Source: Halichondria panicea (lineage: Eukaryota; Porifera; Demospongiae; Suberitida; Halichondriidae). Taken from it: a stretch of DNA of 64,000 nucleotides. How positions within the stretch are numbered: the first letter of the stretch is position 1; each line of letters opens with the position of its first letter. The notes under the pieces were generated by a model. The model worked only from the letters and a program-made list of their open reading frames with translations. It was not told where the DNA came from and searched no databases. Shown one piece after another: positions 48,060 through 60,991 of the stretch. The stretch covers positions 14,132,198-14,196,197 of the forward strand of contig NC_087377.1 in the NCBI RefSeq assembly GCF_963675165.1, read 5' to 3'. A program made the position numbers and the translations under genes.

Positions 48060-49400
48060 TACTTGCTGAGCAACTTTTCTGACTTTCCGAGAGCAGTGGT
48101 TCGTTAACGGGAACCCAGAAAAATAATATATTCAGTGCTGGTCTATAGACATGCATGCAGATATCAGCCAGTATGTTGATATAATTATACTCAAGTTTAC
48201 AATTCTGAGGTTACTTCAATCGACTGGAACTTGCTGAGCAACTTTTCTGACTTTCCGAGAGCAGTGGTTCGTTAACGGGAACCCTGAAAAATAATATATT
48301 CAGTGCTGGTCTAGACATGCATGCAGATATCAGCTAGTATGTTGATATAATTATACTCTTCTGAGGTTTTTTGAATCGACTGGAACTTGCTGAGCAACTT
48401 TTCTGACTTTCCGAGAGCAGTGGTTCGTTAACGGGAACCCTGAAAAATAACATATTCAGTGCTGGTCTAGACATGCATGCAGATATCAGCCAGTATGTTG
48501 ATATAATTATACTCAAGTTTACAATTCTGAGGTTACTTTAATCGACTGGAACTTGCTAAGCAACTTTTCTGACTTTCCGAGAGCAGTGGTTCGTTTAACG
48601 GGAATCCAGAAAAATAACATATTCAGTGCTGGTCTAGACATGCATGCAGATATCAGCCAGTATGTTGATATAATTATACTCAAGTTTACAATTCTGAGGT
48701 TACTTTAATCGACTGGAACTTGCTAAGCAACTTTTCTGACTTTCCGAGAGCAGTGGTTCGTTAACGGGAATCCAGAAAAATAACATATTCAGTGCTGGGT
48801 CTAGACATGCATGCAGATATCAGCCAGTATGTTGATATATACTCAAGTTTACAATTCTGCATGAGGTTACTTTAATCGACTGGAACTTGCTAAGCAACTT
48901 TTCTGACTTTCCGAGAGTAGTGGTTCGTTAACGGGAATCCAGAAAAATAACATATTCAGTGCTGGTCTATATATAGACATGCATGCAGATATCAGCCAGT
49001 ATGTTGATATATACTCAAGTTTACAATTCTGAGGTTACTTTAATCGACTGGAACTTGCTAAGCAACTTTTCTGACTTTCCGAGAGCTGTGCTTCGTAAAC
49101 GGACCCAGAAAATATATTTAGTGCTGGTCTTAGACAAGCAGGTAGCAGCCAATACGTTGATACACTCTTCTGAGGTTACTTTAATCGACTGGGAACTTGC
49201 TGAGAAACTTTTCTGACTTTCCGAGAGCAGTGATTCGTAAACGGAAACCCAGAAAATATATTCAGTGCTGGTCCTATAGACAAACAGGTATCAGCCAATA
49301 ATTATGTTGATATACCTAAGTTTACAATTCTGAGGCTATACTTTAATCGACTGCATGGAACTTCCTGGAGCAACTTTTCAGACTTTTCATGCATGAGTAG
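48060..49400. repeat. ~167-bp tandem array, about 9 units
   Basis: CAACTTTTCTGACTTTCCGA recurs, with variation, at 48071, 48239, 48395, 48561, 48728, 48895, 49063, ~49205 and ~49371: spacing is mostly 156-168 bases, one unit of 142. Each unit also has GTGGTTCGTTAACGGGAA, TTCAGTGCTGGTCTA and CAGCCAGTATGTTGATAT. Units differ by point changes and 4-base insertions. Confidence 0.95.
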
Positions 49401-49442
49401 TGATTCAACTGTAATTGATAAAAAGCATTTCTCGGACAAGCA

Positions 49443-49649
49443 ATGCAGGCAGTCAGTCCATCCATACCTTCAGTTATTGTTACTTTACTCAACTATAGAA
49501 CGACTCTTGACGTTCCATGGGCAGTAATTCAAATGTTGATTACAATTTCACTAGATGCAAGATTATTATTCACGGCTCAGTGCAAAGATAGCCTTTTGAG
49601 TAAGTTCTTGACAGAAGATTCAATCATGAGAAACTATATTGAGTTCTGA
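49443..49649 (+). other. 68-codon ORF conserved in both foldback arms
   Basis: MQAVSPSIPSVIVTLLNY starts an ORF that ends DSIMRNYIEF. The right arm holds the same ORF on the minus strand at 55637-55843 with one amino-acid change (S to P). No family is recognised. Conservation may only reflect recent arm homogenisation. Confidence 0.35.
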
Positions 49650-49810
49650 CTATAGAGATTGAATCAAAGTGTACGGACTATACGTAGACTCTATATACTA
49701 TATAATTTCATTTTGCTGGGCTGATAGACTGGTGTGTACCTGGTTTGTTGCATGACCATGCATGCATCTATATATATAGTGTGTTGTCAGCAGCTAATTA
49801 CTATAGATTT

Positions 49811-52800
49811 TGCTTGAATAGATGTATTACTGTGTATTGTCTTGATAATTTGATATAATATAGTGTGTGTCATGGGTGTATACTAAATTCTATACCAGGA
49901 TCCATGCAACACATGCAGTATACACAAACAATCCTCATTATAGTCAAGTCCTGGCAGTGTATATATACGTAGTCTACACCAGTCCTATATACAATAGGTA
50001 TATAGACGAGCAGTGACAATGAAGTAGGCAGTGATGATGCTGCGATTGAAAGACAGTTATGAGAGAGAGTGAGGAAAACTCTCACTGGATAAATACAGGC
50101 GTATATATAGTTACAACATAAACTACATTGCAAGTAGATGATGATTGCTATAGTTAAGCTTGTAGATTGTACACCATCGTCTCTAGATATATATGTCCTA
50201 TATAGCTGTAATGCAAAGCCTATATAATTATATAGGCGATAGGAAAATGGGGGTGAGGCTGAAGCCCCCCATGCAGGTGATTCTGGTGCATCCAAAGCAC
50301 TTCCTGACACAATAATTTATGTTGCTTACATTTTATAGAAGGCAAGCGTAATTATATCTCTACCAAAGATTGGAGCGCCCCAATAAAAAAGACTTACTAC
50401 TGTCGTGGCCGTACCGTGACCATACCGTGACCATACCGTGACAATTAATCTGTCAGTATGTAAAATGAATAATTATGTCAATAATTTTTTTACACCATAA
50501 TTATAATTAAATACACCAAGCCACAGGTGTTTCAACCATTGACGAAAAGTCTGTCAAAGAAAGAGATTCCATGAAGTGTTCTGGCATTAGCGAAGATGAG
50601 GTGCAAAAATAATTATATCAATAGTTCTCGACTCAACCAGAAAATCAAAGGAAGATTTGAGAATAAACCATCCAATGCATTCAAGCAATCCTTATATTAT
50701 AATTATAGCATCAAGTTCATAATAAGCATTATGCATGGACTATCCCGTAGACATACAAAGCAAGATAATAATATAACGTACATACCAGACAGGCTTTAAT
50801 TAATATGGCCGGGGCTGTTAAAATAATGTTGTGTCGTTGAAACTTAATTATCCAACTGATAGCCTCCCTCACACATATATAGGGCAATATTCTAGATTTA
50901 TATATTTTAACAGATACACCAAGAGAGGCCGGTATAGTGGATCAATCATATATAACTATACTCCGACCACTTCTTAGTTTTATTCTCTCTCACAGCCAAC
51001 TATATAGTTATAATCCACCTATTTGATCCACAAGTAACTTTTTTTTTACAATTCAAGCTATAATTATAACTTCAGCAGTACTTCCACCCAATCATCTCCC
51101 TAAGCCTCCCAATAATTATGTTAAAACTGCCTATTTATATAGAACTAAAAACAGACAACATCAGCTATTGTATATACAGACATGCAACGGCCACAACAGC
51201 GTCCTTAACTGGTTCACCAAGGAATAAGACATAACGTTAAAAACTTGCATGGATTAAGGAAATATACAGTACTATCAAGCTATGCAAACTAGAGGAACTG
51301 CAATTACAAAACCAATCCCTGATCCTAAAATTGATTATGACACAAATCTATAGCACAAACTCTAGCAGCCAACCCCAAAAAGCTGTTCTCTAAATCCACT
51401 ATACCTATGCATGCCCTTGTAACAGATGTATCGTGAACTGCATGCATAAGAACTTACCAGAACTGTATAGCTAGCGTTAACAATCTGCCTATAATGTTAT
51501 GTGTTTGTCCATTACAATTATGTGTTTTATATACTCAGCGGCATCATACACAAAGTAACATGACTCGCGCACGTGATGAAGTATACTGTCAACTTACTAG
51601 TAATCTCCTAGAAAATGTTAACCGTGACGTTTTTAGGGGTGCATGTACAATGACATCTGATTCTAGCTATATTCGTTTGCGTTCAACGTTCAGAGCTGCT
51701 CACTGCACACTGATAGAAGACGATCTTTTCACAAAAATCATAAATAGAGACAATAGTCGGGTTGATCCTCTTCACTTCCACTCTTTACTCACTGCTAACA
51801 AATTCTGTGCGTTGCGTAATGTGTGCGCAAGCTTGTGCAATTGACAGGATATCGTGCACAGTTTTGTGTATAGAGGTATTGGTAGTTCGACACTCTTCTC
51901 TTCTTATAATTATTATTTATACTCTTGCCGTTAACGTATAGTGCTATATTAATGATATCTATAGTAACCAATATTATTTCTAGCACAATACGTATATACG
52001 GTATCTCACATAATACCATGGCATAGTTATAGCCATGGGTATACATGTATAACATGCACTCAGCCATAATTTTCATATAATTATCAGTTCACCAATAGTG
52101 TGTAATGCTATTCACATGCATGCACACAGTACAGGTAACAGAGCTTTTCCAGTTTGAAAGAGTATGCCCTATATAATTATTTAAATACACTAGCTGAGTT
52201 TTGAAAAAAGTGAGACAAATTGTGTGACACTATTAGATGCTTAAAACTACTGGAATTTTTTATCTGCATGTTCCCATATAATATGCATAAATGACCTGAT
52301 CATGACATCTTCAGCAGATTACATCAAGAACGAAGACATTATCAAACTCCATTCTTCTATAAATAATGCTCATAGGACACATGCATGCATGCATGCAGGA
52401 CACCATCAATGTGTACAGATACAACCAACTGACACTCACAGAATCTATTGGTTCCTAAATTAAACAGCATTGCAGTTATAGCAGATCTATATAATTATAT
52501 ATATAGAATGCACATTGTTAATTATTACAGCATAAAACAATTTAGGCATGCAGTTACCTTGCCCTAGCTGGGATTCAGATGTCTCAGTATAATTATATAG
52601 CACTGCTTCGAATAATTTTCACTTTCAGCGTCATACTGACACACACAACTCAGAACGTCTTTCACACTCAAGCCGAACCAGAAATCCAAAATCAACAAAA
52701 ATCGAAAATCAGCGAAAAAAATCTGGAGACGCAACTGCTGATTGCTTTGTTGCTTTGTGCAAAATGAGATACTTCGAAAAGACATCAATGCGCAAGACAT

Positions 52801-53990
52801 TATCCACTTGCAATTGTACCTAAATTATATGTCTACATGCAGGATAGTCTATCATGCTCATTAGAACTTGATGCTAAGGATTGCACTGGACGTAATTATT
52901 AAAGCATGGTTTTCTCAAATCTTCCTTTAATTTGATTTTCTGGTTGAGTCAGGAACTATTGATATAATTATTTTTGCACCTCTAATGCTCGAATTTCTTT
53001 TTAATCTCCCTTTGATGGCATCCTTTTTCTTCTGTACGTAACACATGCGCTTTTCTTTCTGGTTGGTTAATGGGTTTCAATTTCACCCACTGACAGATTT
53101 CACGGTATATGTGTATGGTAGTAAGCCTTTATCATTGGGGCGCTCTGATCGTTGGTATAGGGATATGCTTGCCTTCCAATATGGGGACGATTATTTTAAG
53201 AAACTGGCCTGGCACGTATTACCACAAAACTAAAACTATAAACGTAGTAAACATTGCATAAAACCATTACGTAATTAACACATTGTACACATCGACAGTT
53301 TATGTTGTAACTATATATGCCTGTATATACCTCTGATTCAGCACATTCTGAGTATTCCTCACTCACTCTCATATCTTCTTCAATCTCTAGTATTGCAGCA
53401 TCATCTGCCTACTTCATGATATCGTCCTGCTTATCCATATACCTACATCTATATTGTATAGCTGTAGACTATAATATAATTATACACAACAGGACTTGAC
53501 TATAATTATAATGAAAGCACCGCAGGTGCTGATGCCTCGGTGGAGATGCCAAAGCTACATAACATAAAGCTACTAATAGCTGATGAACATTTTTGCAATA
53601 ATTATTTTGCTGCATGCAAACTCAAAGAATGGGTAATGATCGACCATGATTGTTGTTAAAAACGATCGATGCCAAAAGTTCAATTCTAAAATTAATGGCT
53701 GCCATCAGCAGAGCCTTGCAGCTCTCATCCTCACTCTTGCAGCTACCAATATAGCTAGCGTTCTAGTACAGAGCTAACTACTAAGTAGAGTAGTAACACT
53801 CGGTAAACAAGTTTGGCTACGTGCTCTTCTGAAAAGGCTGCAATGGCATTCCAAGTAAGCAAAACTAGGTATAACTCGAGAACGAAGCATTATTTTGCAA
53901 ATCCACGAATTTAAATCCAAGTAAACATGACTAGAAGCCTATAGAAACTCTTACTTGCACTTGATTCATCCTTGAGCAGCTGTAGCGGTC
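49811..53990. other. Spacer of the foldback structure
   Basis: AT-rich; contains inner inverted matches (49900-50110 / 53310-53520 and 50595-50680 / 52910-52990) and the ORF at 51560-51844. A triplet of CCGTGACCATA units lies at 50408-50440. No transposase was recognised. Confidence 0.6.
51560..51844 (+). CDS. Unrecognised 94-aa ORF, duplicated in the window
   Basis: Starts MTRARDEVYCQLTSNLLENV and ends CALRNVCASLCN. No family recognised. A decayed copy at 2039-2290 shows the unit has been copied to another site, either as a transposon passenger or as an exon. Several upstream codons are also open (to 51494). Composition is soluble, rich in R, D and L, with no signal or membrane segment. Confidence 0.4.
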   Translation: MTRARDEVYCQLTSNLLENVNRDVFRGACTMTSDSSYIRLRSTFRAAHCTLIEDDLFTKIINRDNSRVDPLHFHSLLTANKFCALRNVCASLCN

Positions 53991-53991
53991 T

Positions 53992-54062
53992 ACACACACA
54001 CACACACACACACACAGACACACTACTGTATACCTCGCTTGCGCATGCGCACCGAGGCATAA
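53992..54062. repeat. (CA)n plus palindromic box, second copy
   Basis: A (CA)n tract runs into TATACCTCGCTTGCGCATGC and CGAGGCATAA, as at 1-80. It lies at the inner edge of the right-hand tandem arrays. Confidence 0.85.
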
Positions 54063-54149
54063 TGAAGATTGTTTGTGTATCATTACTGTGTTGGATCCTG
54101 GTATAGAATTTACCTTAATGTTATTATGGGGTGTTCAACAAAATTAATT

Positions 54150-55450
54150 TTCAGGGTTTCTATTTACGAATCACTGCTCTTGGAAAGTCAACAAGTTCTA
54201 GTCAATTAAAGTAACCTCAGAATTGGTATATAATTATAGGTATTAGTTGATACATGCTTGTCTAAGAACAGTACTGAACATTTTCAGGGTCAAGTTCTGT
54301 TTACGAATCACTGCATGCTCTCGGAAAGTCTAAAAAGTTGCTCAGTAAGTTCCCAGTCGATTAAATTAACCCGAGAAGAGTGTATCAACGTATTGGTTGA
54401 TACCTGCTGGTCTAAAACCAGCACTAAATATACTTTCTGGGTTTCCGTTTACGAAGCACTGCTCTCGGAAAGTCTGAAAAGTTTCTCAGCTAGTTCTTGC
54501 TCAGCAAGTTCCAGTCGATTAAAGTAACCTCAGAATTGTAAACTTGAGTATAATTATATCAAATACTGGCTGATATCTGCATGCATGTCTAGACCAGCAC
54601 TGAATATGTTATTTTTCAGGGTTCCCGTTAACGAACCATAGCTCTCGGAAAGTCAGAAAAGTTGCTCAGCAAGTTCCCAGTCGATTAAAGTAACCTCAGA
54701 AGAGTGTATCAACGTATTGGCTGCTACCTGCTTGTCTAAGACCAGCACTAAATATATTTTCTGGGTTTCTGTTTACTAAGCACTGCTCTCAGAAAGTCAG
54801 AAAAGTTTCTCAGCAACTCCCAGTCGATTAAAGTAACCTCAGAAGAGTATATATCAACATACTGGCTGATATCTGCATGCATGCATGTCTAGACCAGCAC
54901 TGAATATATTATTTTTCAGGGTTCCCGTTAACGAATCACTGCTCTCGGAAAGTCAGAAAAGCTTCTTAGCAAGTTCCAGTCGATTAAAGTAACTTGAGTA
55001 TTTCAACATAACTTATTGGCTGATACGTGCTTGTCTATATTATATCAGGACTGAACATAATTATTCCAGTTCCCGTTCTCGAATCATGGCTCTCAGAAAG
55101 TCAGAAAAGTGGCTCGGCGTGTTTCAGTAGAGCCAAATAACCTCAGGACAATAAATTGGGGAGTATAAGTAGGAGTTAGGTGACTGGCTGAATTAACACA
55201 CCTTAAAAAATGTTAAATTCATACAAAATCTAGCTCAGTGTACAGACATAATTCATTCAGTCATTGTGCATGTAGCTAGCTAGAGTCTACTGCAGACATG
55301 TGCAAGTAGCTAGCCATATTATAGAGTCTATACTGCAGACAATGAAGAGAATGAAGAGTCTACTTACCTGACTCTTAAAACTAGGCTGGCCAGCTTTCTA
55401 CTTACTTACACTGATACTAGTAGGGTGATCTGGCAACAGCGTGCAAGCAT
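54150..55450. repeat. Partial third arm of the foldback
   Basis: Tandem units in the same orientation as the right arm (TCTCGGAAAGTCAGAAAAG, CAGTCGATTAAAGTAACCTC), followed by the outer unique sequence also found at 57540-57758 (AATAAATTGGGGAGTATAAG, GTGCATGTAGCTAGCTAGAG). This is a tandem duplicate of much of the right arm. Confidence 0.85.
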
Positions 55451-55490
55451 CTCATGCATTACATCTGCGCAAAGCCAAGGGTTTAAGTAA

Positions 55491-58400
55491 TTAGCTGCTG
55501 ACAACACACTATATATAGATGCATGCATGGTCATGCAACAAACCAGGTACACACCAGTCTATCAGCCCAGCAAAATGAAATTATATAGTATATAGAGTCT
55601 ACGTATAGTCCGTACACTTTGATTCAATCTCTATAGTCAGAACTCAATATAGTTTCTCATGATTGAATCTTCTGTCAAGAACTTACTCAAAAGGCTATCT
55701 TTGCACTGAGCCGTGAATAATAATCTTGCATCTAGTGAAATTGTAATTAACATTTGAATTACTGCCCATGGAACGTCAAGAGTCGTTCTATAGTTGAGTA
55801 AAGTAACAATAACTGGAGGTATGGATGGACTGACTGCCTGCATTGCTTGTCCGAGAAATGCTTTTTATGAATTACAGTTGAATCACTACTCACGGAAAGT
55901 CTGAAAAGTTGCTCCAGGAAGTTCCATGCAGTCGATTAAAGTATAGCCTCAGAATTGTAAACTTAGGTATATCAACATAATTATTGGCTGATACCTGTTT
56001 GTCTATATAGGACCAGCACTGAATATATTTTCTGGGTTTCTGTTTACGAATCACTGCTCTCGGAAAGTCAGAAAAGCTTCTCAGCAAGTTCCCAGTCGAT
56101 TAAAGTAACCTCAGAAGAGTGTATCAACGTATTGGCTGCTACCTGCTTGTCTAAGACCAGCATGCACTAAACATATTTTCTGGGTTCCGTTTACGAAGCA
56201 CTGCTCTCGGAAAGTCAGAAAAGTTTCTCAGCAAGTTCCCAGTCGATTAAAGTAACCTCAGAAGAGTGTATCAACGTATTGGCTGCTACCTGCTTGTCTA
56301 TAAGACCAGCACTAAATATATTTTCTGGGTTTCCGTTTACGAAGCACAGCTCTCGGAAAGTCAGAAAAGTTGCTTAGCAAGTTCCAGTCGATTAAAGTAA
56401 CCTCAGAATTGTAAACTTGAGTATATATCAACATACTGGCTGATATCTGCATGCATGTCTATATAGACCAGCACTGAATATGTTATTTTTCTGGATTCCC
56501 GTTAACGAACCACTGCTCTCGGAAAGTCAGAAACGTTGCTTAGCAAGTTCCAGTCGATTAAAGTAACCTCAGAATTGTAAACTTGAGTATATATCAACAT
56601 ACTGGCTGATATCTGCATGCAAGTCTATAGACCAGCACTGAATATGTTATTTTTCTGGATTCCCGTTAACGAACCACTACTCTCGGAAAGTCAGAAAAGT
56701 TGCTTAGCAAGTTCCAGTCGATTAAAGTAACCTCAGAATTGTAAACTTGAGTATATATCAACATACTGGCTGATATCTGCATGCATGTCTATATAGACCA
56801 ACACTGAATATGTTATTTTTCTGGATTCCCGTTAACGAACCACTGCTCTCGGAAAGTCAGAAAAGTTGCTTAGCAAGTTCCAGTCGATTAAAGTAACCTC
56901 AGAATTGTAAACTTGAGTATATATCAACATACTGGCTGATATCTGCATGCATGTCTAGACCAGCACTGAATATGTTATTTTTCTGGATTCCCGTTAACGA
57001 ACCACTGCTCTCGGAAAGTCAGAAAAGTTGCTCAGCAAGTTCCAGTCGATTCAAATAACCTCAGAAGAGTATAATTATATCAACATACTGGCTGATATCT
57101 GCATGCATGTCTAGACCAGCACTGAATATATTATTTTTCAGGATTCCCGTTAACGAACCACTGCTCTCGGAAAGTCAGAAAAGTTGCTCAGCAAGTTCCA
57201 GTCGATTAAAGTAACCTAGGAATTGTAAACTTGAGTATAATTATATCAACATACTGGCTGATATCTGCATGCATGTCTATAGACCAGCACTGAATATATT
57301 ATTTTTCTGGGTTCCCGTTAACGAACCACTGCTCTCGGAAAGTCAGAAAAGTTGCTCAGCAAGTAGTAACTTGAGTATATCAACATAACTTATTGGCTGA
57401 TATACTTAATTGCTTGTATATAGACCATGGTTGAACATAATTATTCCAGTTCCCGTTCTATAATCATGGCTCTCAGAAAGTCAGAAAAGTGGCTCGGCGT
57501 GTTTCAGTATAGAGCCAAATAACCTCTGGACAATAAATTGGGGAGTATAAGTAGGAGTTAGGTGACTGGATGAATTAAAAATGATAATGTTAAATTCATA
57601 CTAAATCTAGCTCAGTGTACAGACATAATTAATTCAGTCATTGTGCATGTAGCTAGCTAGAGTCTACTGCAGACATGTGCAAGTAGCTAGCTATTATATC
57701 AAGTCTATACTGCAGACAATGGAGAGTCTACTTAAAACTAGGTTGGCCAGCTTTCTACTAGCCTCGATCCCAGGCCGATCCGTCTCTAATTGAACGCTAG
57801 GTCGCCTCCTTGGCCTGGTATTGATTGTATCTGGGCGTGACCGGAAACTGGTAAGTATCAGCTATATGTACTGTAAAATCTTCAGTTCATCAGTTGGCTA
57901 AAAATAGAGCGATATAATGATATAATGACACTAGAAATTAATACTGTGCACAGCAGTACTGCGTCCATAATAAATGCAGATGTTTAGAAGCGAAGATCTC
58001 AAACAAGAGCTTCCAGAAAGACTTAATAATTACTGCGCCTTCAGGTGGCATAACAAAGATTGTGTGTTCACAGTGCATCAAGAGACAGTAGAATCAGACA
58101 GTAGAATCCTGACGTCACTGGTCAGGATAGCAACCACAAGTGTTGAAAGAGCCATTCCACGTCAGTAGTTTTAGTGCAGGTAGTTCTATAAGATCGGACC
58201 CTTGGGAAGGACACGAGTGGCACTGGGGCATCCTCTTTCAATGAGTTCACACCCATCAGCTAGGAGGAGTACGACGGGGGTTGGAGGGGTAGGTTCCATT
58301 TTGCTCCTGTATACAAATTAGTATGAACTTAAATTCACCATTCCACTATACATTTTGTAACTCACAGTGATGGTCGACACAAAACTAGCCACGATCCCAG

Positions 58401-59250
58401 GCCGCACTTCCTTGAAGGCCGGTGAAGGAGGCTAACACAACACCAGTGCCAGTGCCGTAATGTCATATCTTGATCCAGATACCAAGGATTGGGCTATAGG
58501 CTATAGTGTACAATTTCCAATGATGAAAGGGTATTATTGATTTATATCGCTCACCTTGACAATACATCCCAGGCCCAGCCACTTGTGGACACCCCTGAGC
58601 ATAGTATACAAGAGATCGATGGCCAGAGTCTGAGGATAGACTCTATCAAGTGTATCTGGCGATCAATGGTCTACTTGTATGAAATTGTGTAGTCAATCAA
58701 AAGTAGCCACTGATAGCAGAAACTTGAGAACCTAGGTCTGTTCTTTCACAAGAGTGATGCTCCTTCTTCCTTCGCACAAGACAGCTCCTCACACTCTAGC
58801 TAGCTAAGCCTATATCTATGACAAACTAAACTTGCAAAGAATAGACCTATGACACGGAGTTCTTTGTGATTTAACGGTGATTTTACGGAGTAAGTATGCT
58901 TACATACACTATTAGTGTTTCTATTCGCTCCACCTTGCTCAGGTATTCGCTCTTTTTTAGCGAATACCTGAGCAACCACAGCAACCACAGCACATGCCCA
59001 GATACACGCCCAGATACAATCAATACCAGGCCGAGGAGGAGACCTAGCGTTCAATTAGAGACGGATCGGCCTGGGATCGAGGCTAGCTTTCTACTTACTT
59101 ACATAGACTAGTAGAGTGATCAGGCAAGAGGATATTATCTCTGTGCAAAATCAAGGGTTAACCTTGGAATGCATTGCCCTGCTACGCCCACTCATTTACT
59201 CTTCACTTCCGCTTTTTCCGATTTCTGGCTTTCTGGTCCTACAAGCGCGG
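55491..59250. mobile_element. Foldback element, right arm (interrupted)
   Basis: Reverse complement of 47500-49810. The tandem array spans about 55890-57480; the 68-codon ORF is at 55637-55843 on minus. The outer part is split by element M2 (57759-59085) and resumes at 59086 up to about 59250 (AGCGGAAGTG and CTTTCTGGTCCTAC ends). Confidence 0.85.
57759..59085. mobile_element. Mutator-like non-autonomous element M2
   Basis: Ends TAGCCTCGATCCCAGGCCG and complement, inside ~85-bp inverted repeats. Flanked by GCTTTCTAC (57750-57758, 59086-59094); the empty site exists in the left arm near 47660. A diverged internal copy of the end pair (TAGCCACGATCCCAGGCCG to GGAGGCTA) is at about 58387-58434. 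No transposase. Confidence 0.9.
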
Positions 59251-60051
59251 GCTGATGATAAAACTGTAATTTCCCTGCAGTGCATGCACTATATATACTA
59301 TATTATATGAGCTCAGATCGAGCTGAGTGATATAATATTATATCTACATGTGAGCCACCACAGAATCACCACAACAAGATATCTGACTGTGGAAATGAAG
59401 GTATATACACAATCTTGAAATAGAAGACTACATAGTCAATGATACGATCTACAATCAGTGTTACTGTTTCCTACCGTCAGTTTTCTAAAGCTAAACGCTA
59501 AACTCACACACAAGTCCAGTTTTATCCTTAATAATCGAAGCTATATTATAATATAGATACATATACCTGTGTGGAGAGACCATCCAAGCACTTTACAGAA
59601 CTTTTTTGGCCAGGTTGGAATTCCGACCTGACCAATCAGATAAATACGATGGCCGATAGGGGTCACCTGCCTCCGCTTGCCGCCAATTAACTAATACCGC
59701 GAGCGGTAAAGAGTTGCCACCTTTTTTACCGCCCTGTAATAATGATGATAGAGGGTCTGAGATAATTTTATAGCCTTGAGCCATGACAAGGATGCATTTT
59801 AGATCTCAGAATTTAATATAGTATTTATTAATTTTATTATACATGAATAAATAACGAGTATTCTTGGCTGTCGTGATTGTTGATATGGAGTAGAGGCTTT
59901 GAACTCAAACGACATGGACAGTGGATATCACTTTCTCATGTCGTTCTTTTGCCGGTCAATGAATGGTTATCTTTCTTTCTTAATATCGCCAACTTTTTTC
60001 TTTTTGTGAGGCGTAGTCTGGCTGTAAAAGAAAACATAAATAAAGTCAATA
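59251..60051. other. No gene recognised
   Basis: Contains a GC-richer stretch with an open minus-strand frame of 63 codons (59593-59784, TAGGGGTCACCTGCC region) that matches no family I know. Otherwise AT-rich. Confidence 0.4.
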
Positions 60052-60374
60052 TTAGGCCACTCCAAATGAGACTGTAGTTTCCCGTCAGAGACTCTAGTAA
60101 ATTATATGCGGGTGTGAGCAGTATTATCATTATTCATTACTATGAATCTCATTATAAATGTGTTACATCATCAATGAATTTAATTAATCATCCACAAAAA
60201 TGTAACCATGCACACATATAACCACAAACAGTAAACAAAGATCAATAAAAGAAGTAATTTCAATATTTCATTGGATAATTAGAGAAATAATGGCCATAAT
60301 GACTATTAATGCGGTAGCTAAAGCAGGAAGCGCGAGTAGGACGGGAAACTACAGTCTCATTTGGAGTGGCCTAA
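60052..60374. mobile_element. MITE with TA target
   Basis: Inverted ends TAGGCCACTCCAAATGAGAC (with CTGTAGTTTCCCGTC following) at both sides, about 34 bases, consistent with a TA target duplication as in Tc1-mariner elements. The interior has no ORF. Confidence 0.75.
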
Positions 60375-60991
60375 CATGACATTGTAACATAAAATCTCTA
60401 TAGCTAGCTATACTTCAGTTCATTGAAGGTGAAAACATCTAGTACATTTTGTTGATTTCTGTAGCCACAATGAGACTACTGCAATACTAGCAAGACATGA
60501 AGATGCCTTTAAACTACCTAATAAAAACAACAGTAGGCATTGAAGACTGATGGTCATAAATTAAGTGACACACTTCAAGAGACCTATTTGACAGCTGTTT
60601 TCGCGAAAATACCAGGCATAATAATTTAGTATGGCTAGCATCGGTATATTAAATATATTCTTGCATGGGCCCATTCTCAACCACTCTGACCGGCAGCATG
60701 CATTGTTTATACTGCGCTAAATCCGGTAAAGTTATCACATGCACATGCAGTTACTCAGATTGTCAATGCTATATTAATAATTATATATACAGCTATAGAT
60801 ATCTATAGATCTATTTTCGTAAGCTGACACTTTAATAATAACAAATTAATGGTGTAGATATTAATACACATGCAACTATATATCACATGATTATCACATG
60901 ATTATCATATGCAAAGTCAATTTGTAGTTTCAGGCTATACTATATTCCTAAAATAGCAAGCGGAATGAGGCAATGATAAAATTATAATGAT

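Larger units (their letters stand above)
47500..49810. mobile_element. Foldback element, left arm
   Basis: Matches 55491-57758 plus 59095-59250 in reverse complement over its whole length, from the ATCAAGGGTTAACCTTGG block outside to TGTTGTCAGCAGCTAATTA inside. It contains outer unique sequence, a tandem array (48070-49400) and a conserved 68-codon ORF at the inner edge. Complementarity continues discontinuously inward (49900-50110 with 53310-53520; 50595-50680 with 52910-52990). Foldback or giant-TIR transposon by structure. Confidence 0.85.

Noticed and set aside
48060-49400. Regularly spaced repeats that could suggest a CRISPR array
   Set aside because: Whole ~167-bp units repeat, with no short repeat/unique spacer alternation, no cas genes, and the setting is eukaryotic.
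50408-50445. CCGTGACCATA direct repeats as an origin or operator
   Set aside because: Only three short units without other supporting features; no basis for a function.
54258-54527. 89-codon ORF in the right arrays
   Set aside because: A by-product of the tandem unit; adjacent units do not keep the frame and the peptide is just the unit repeated.
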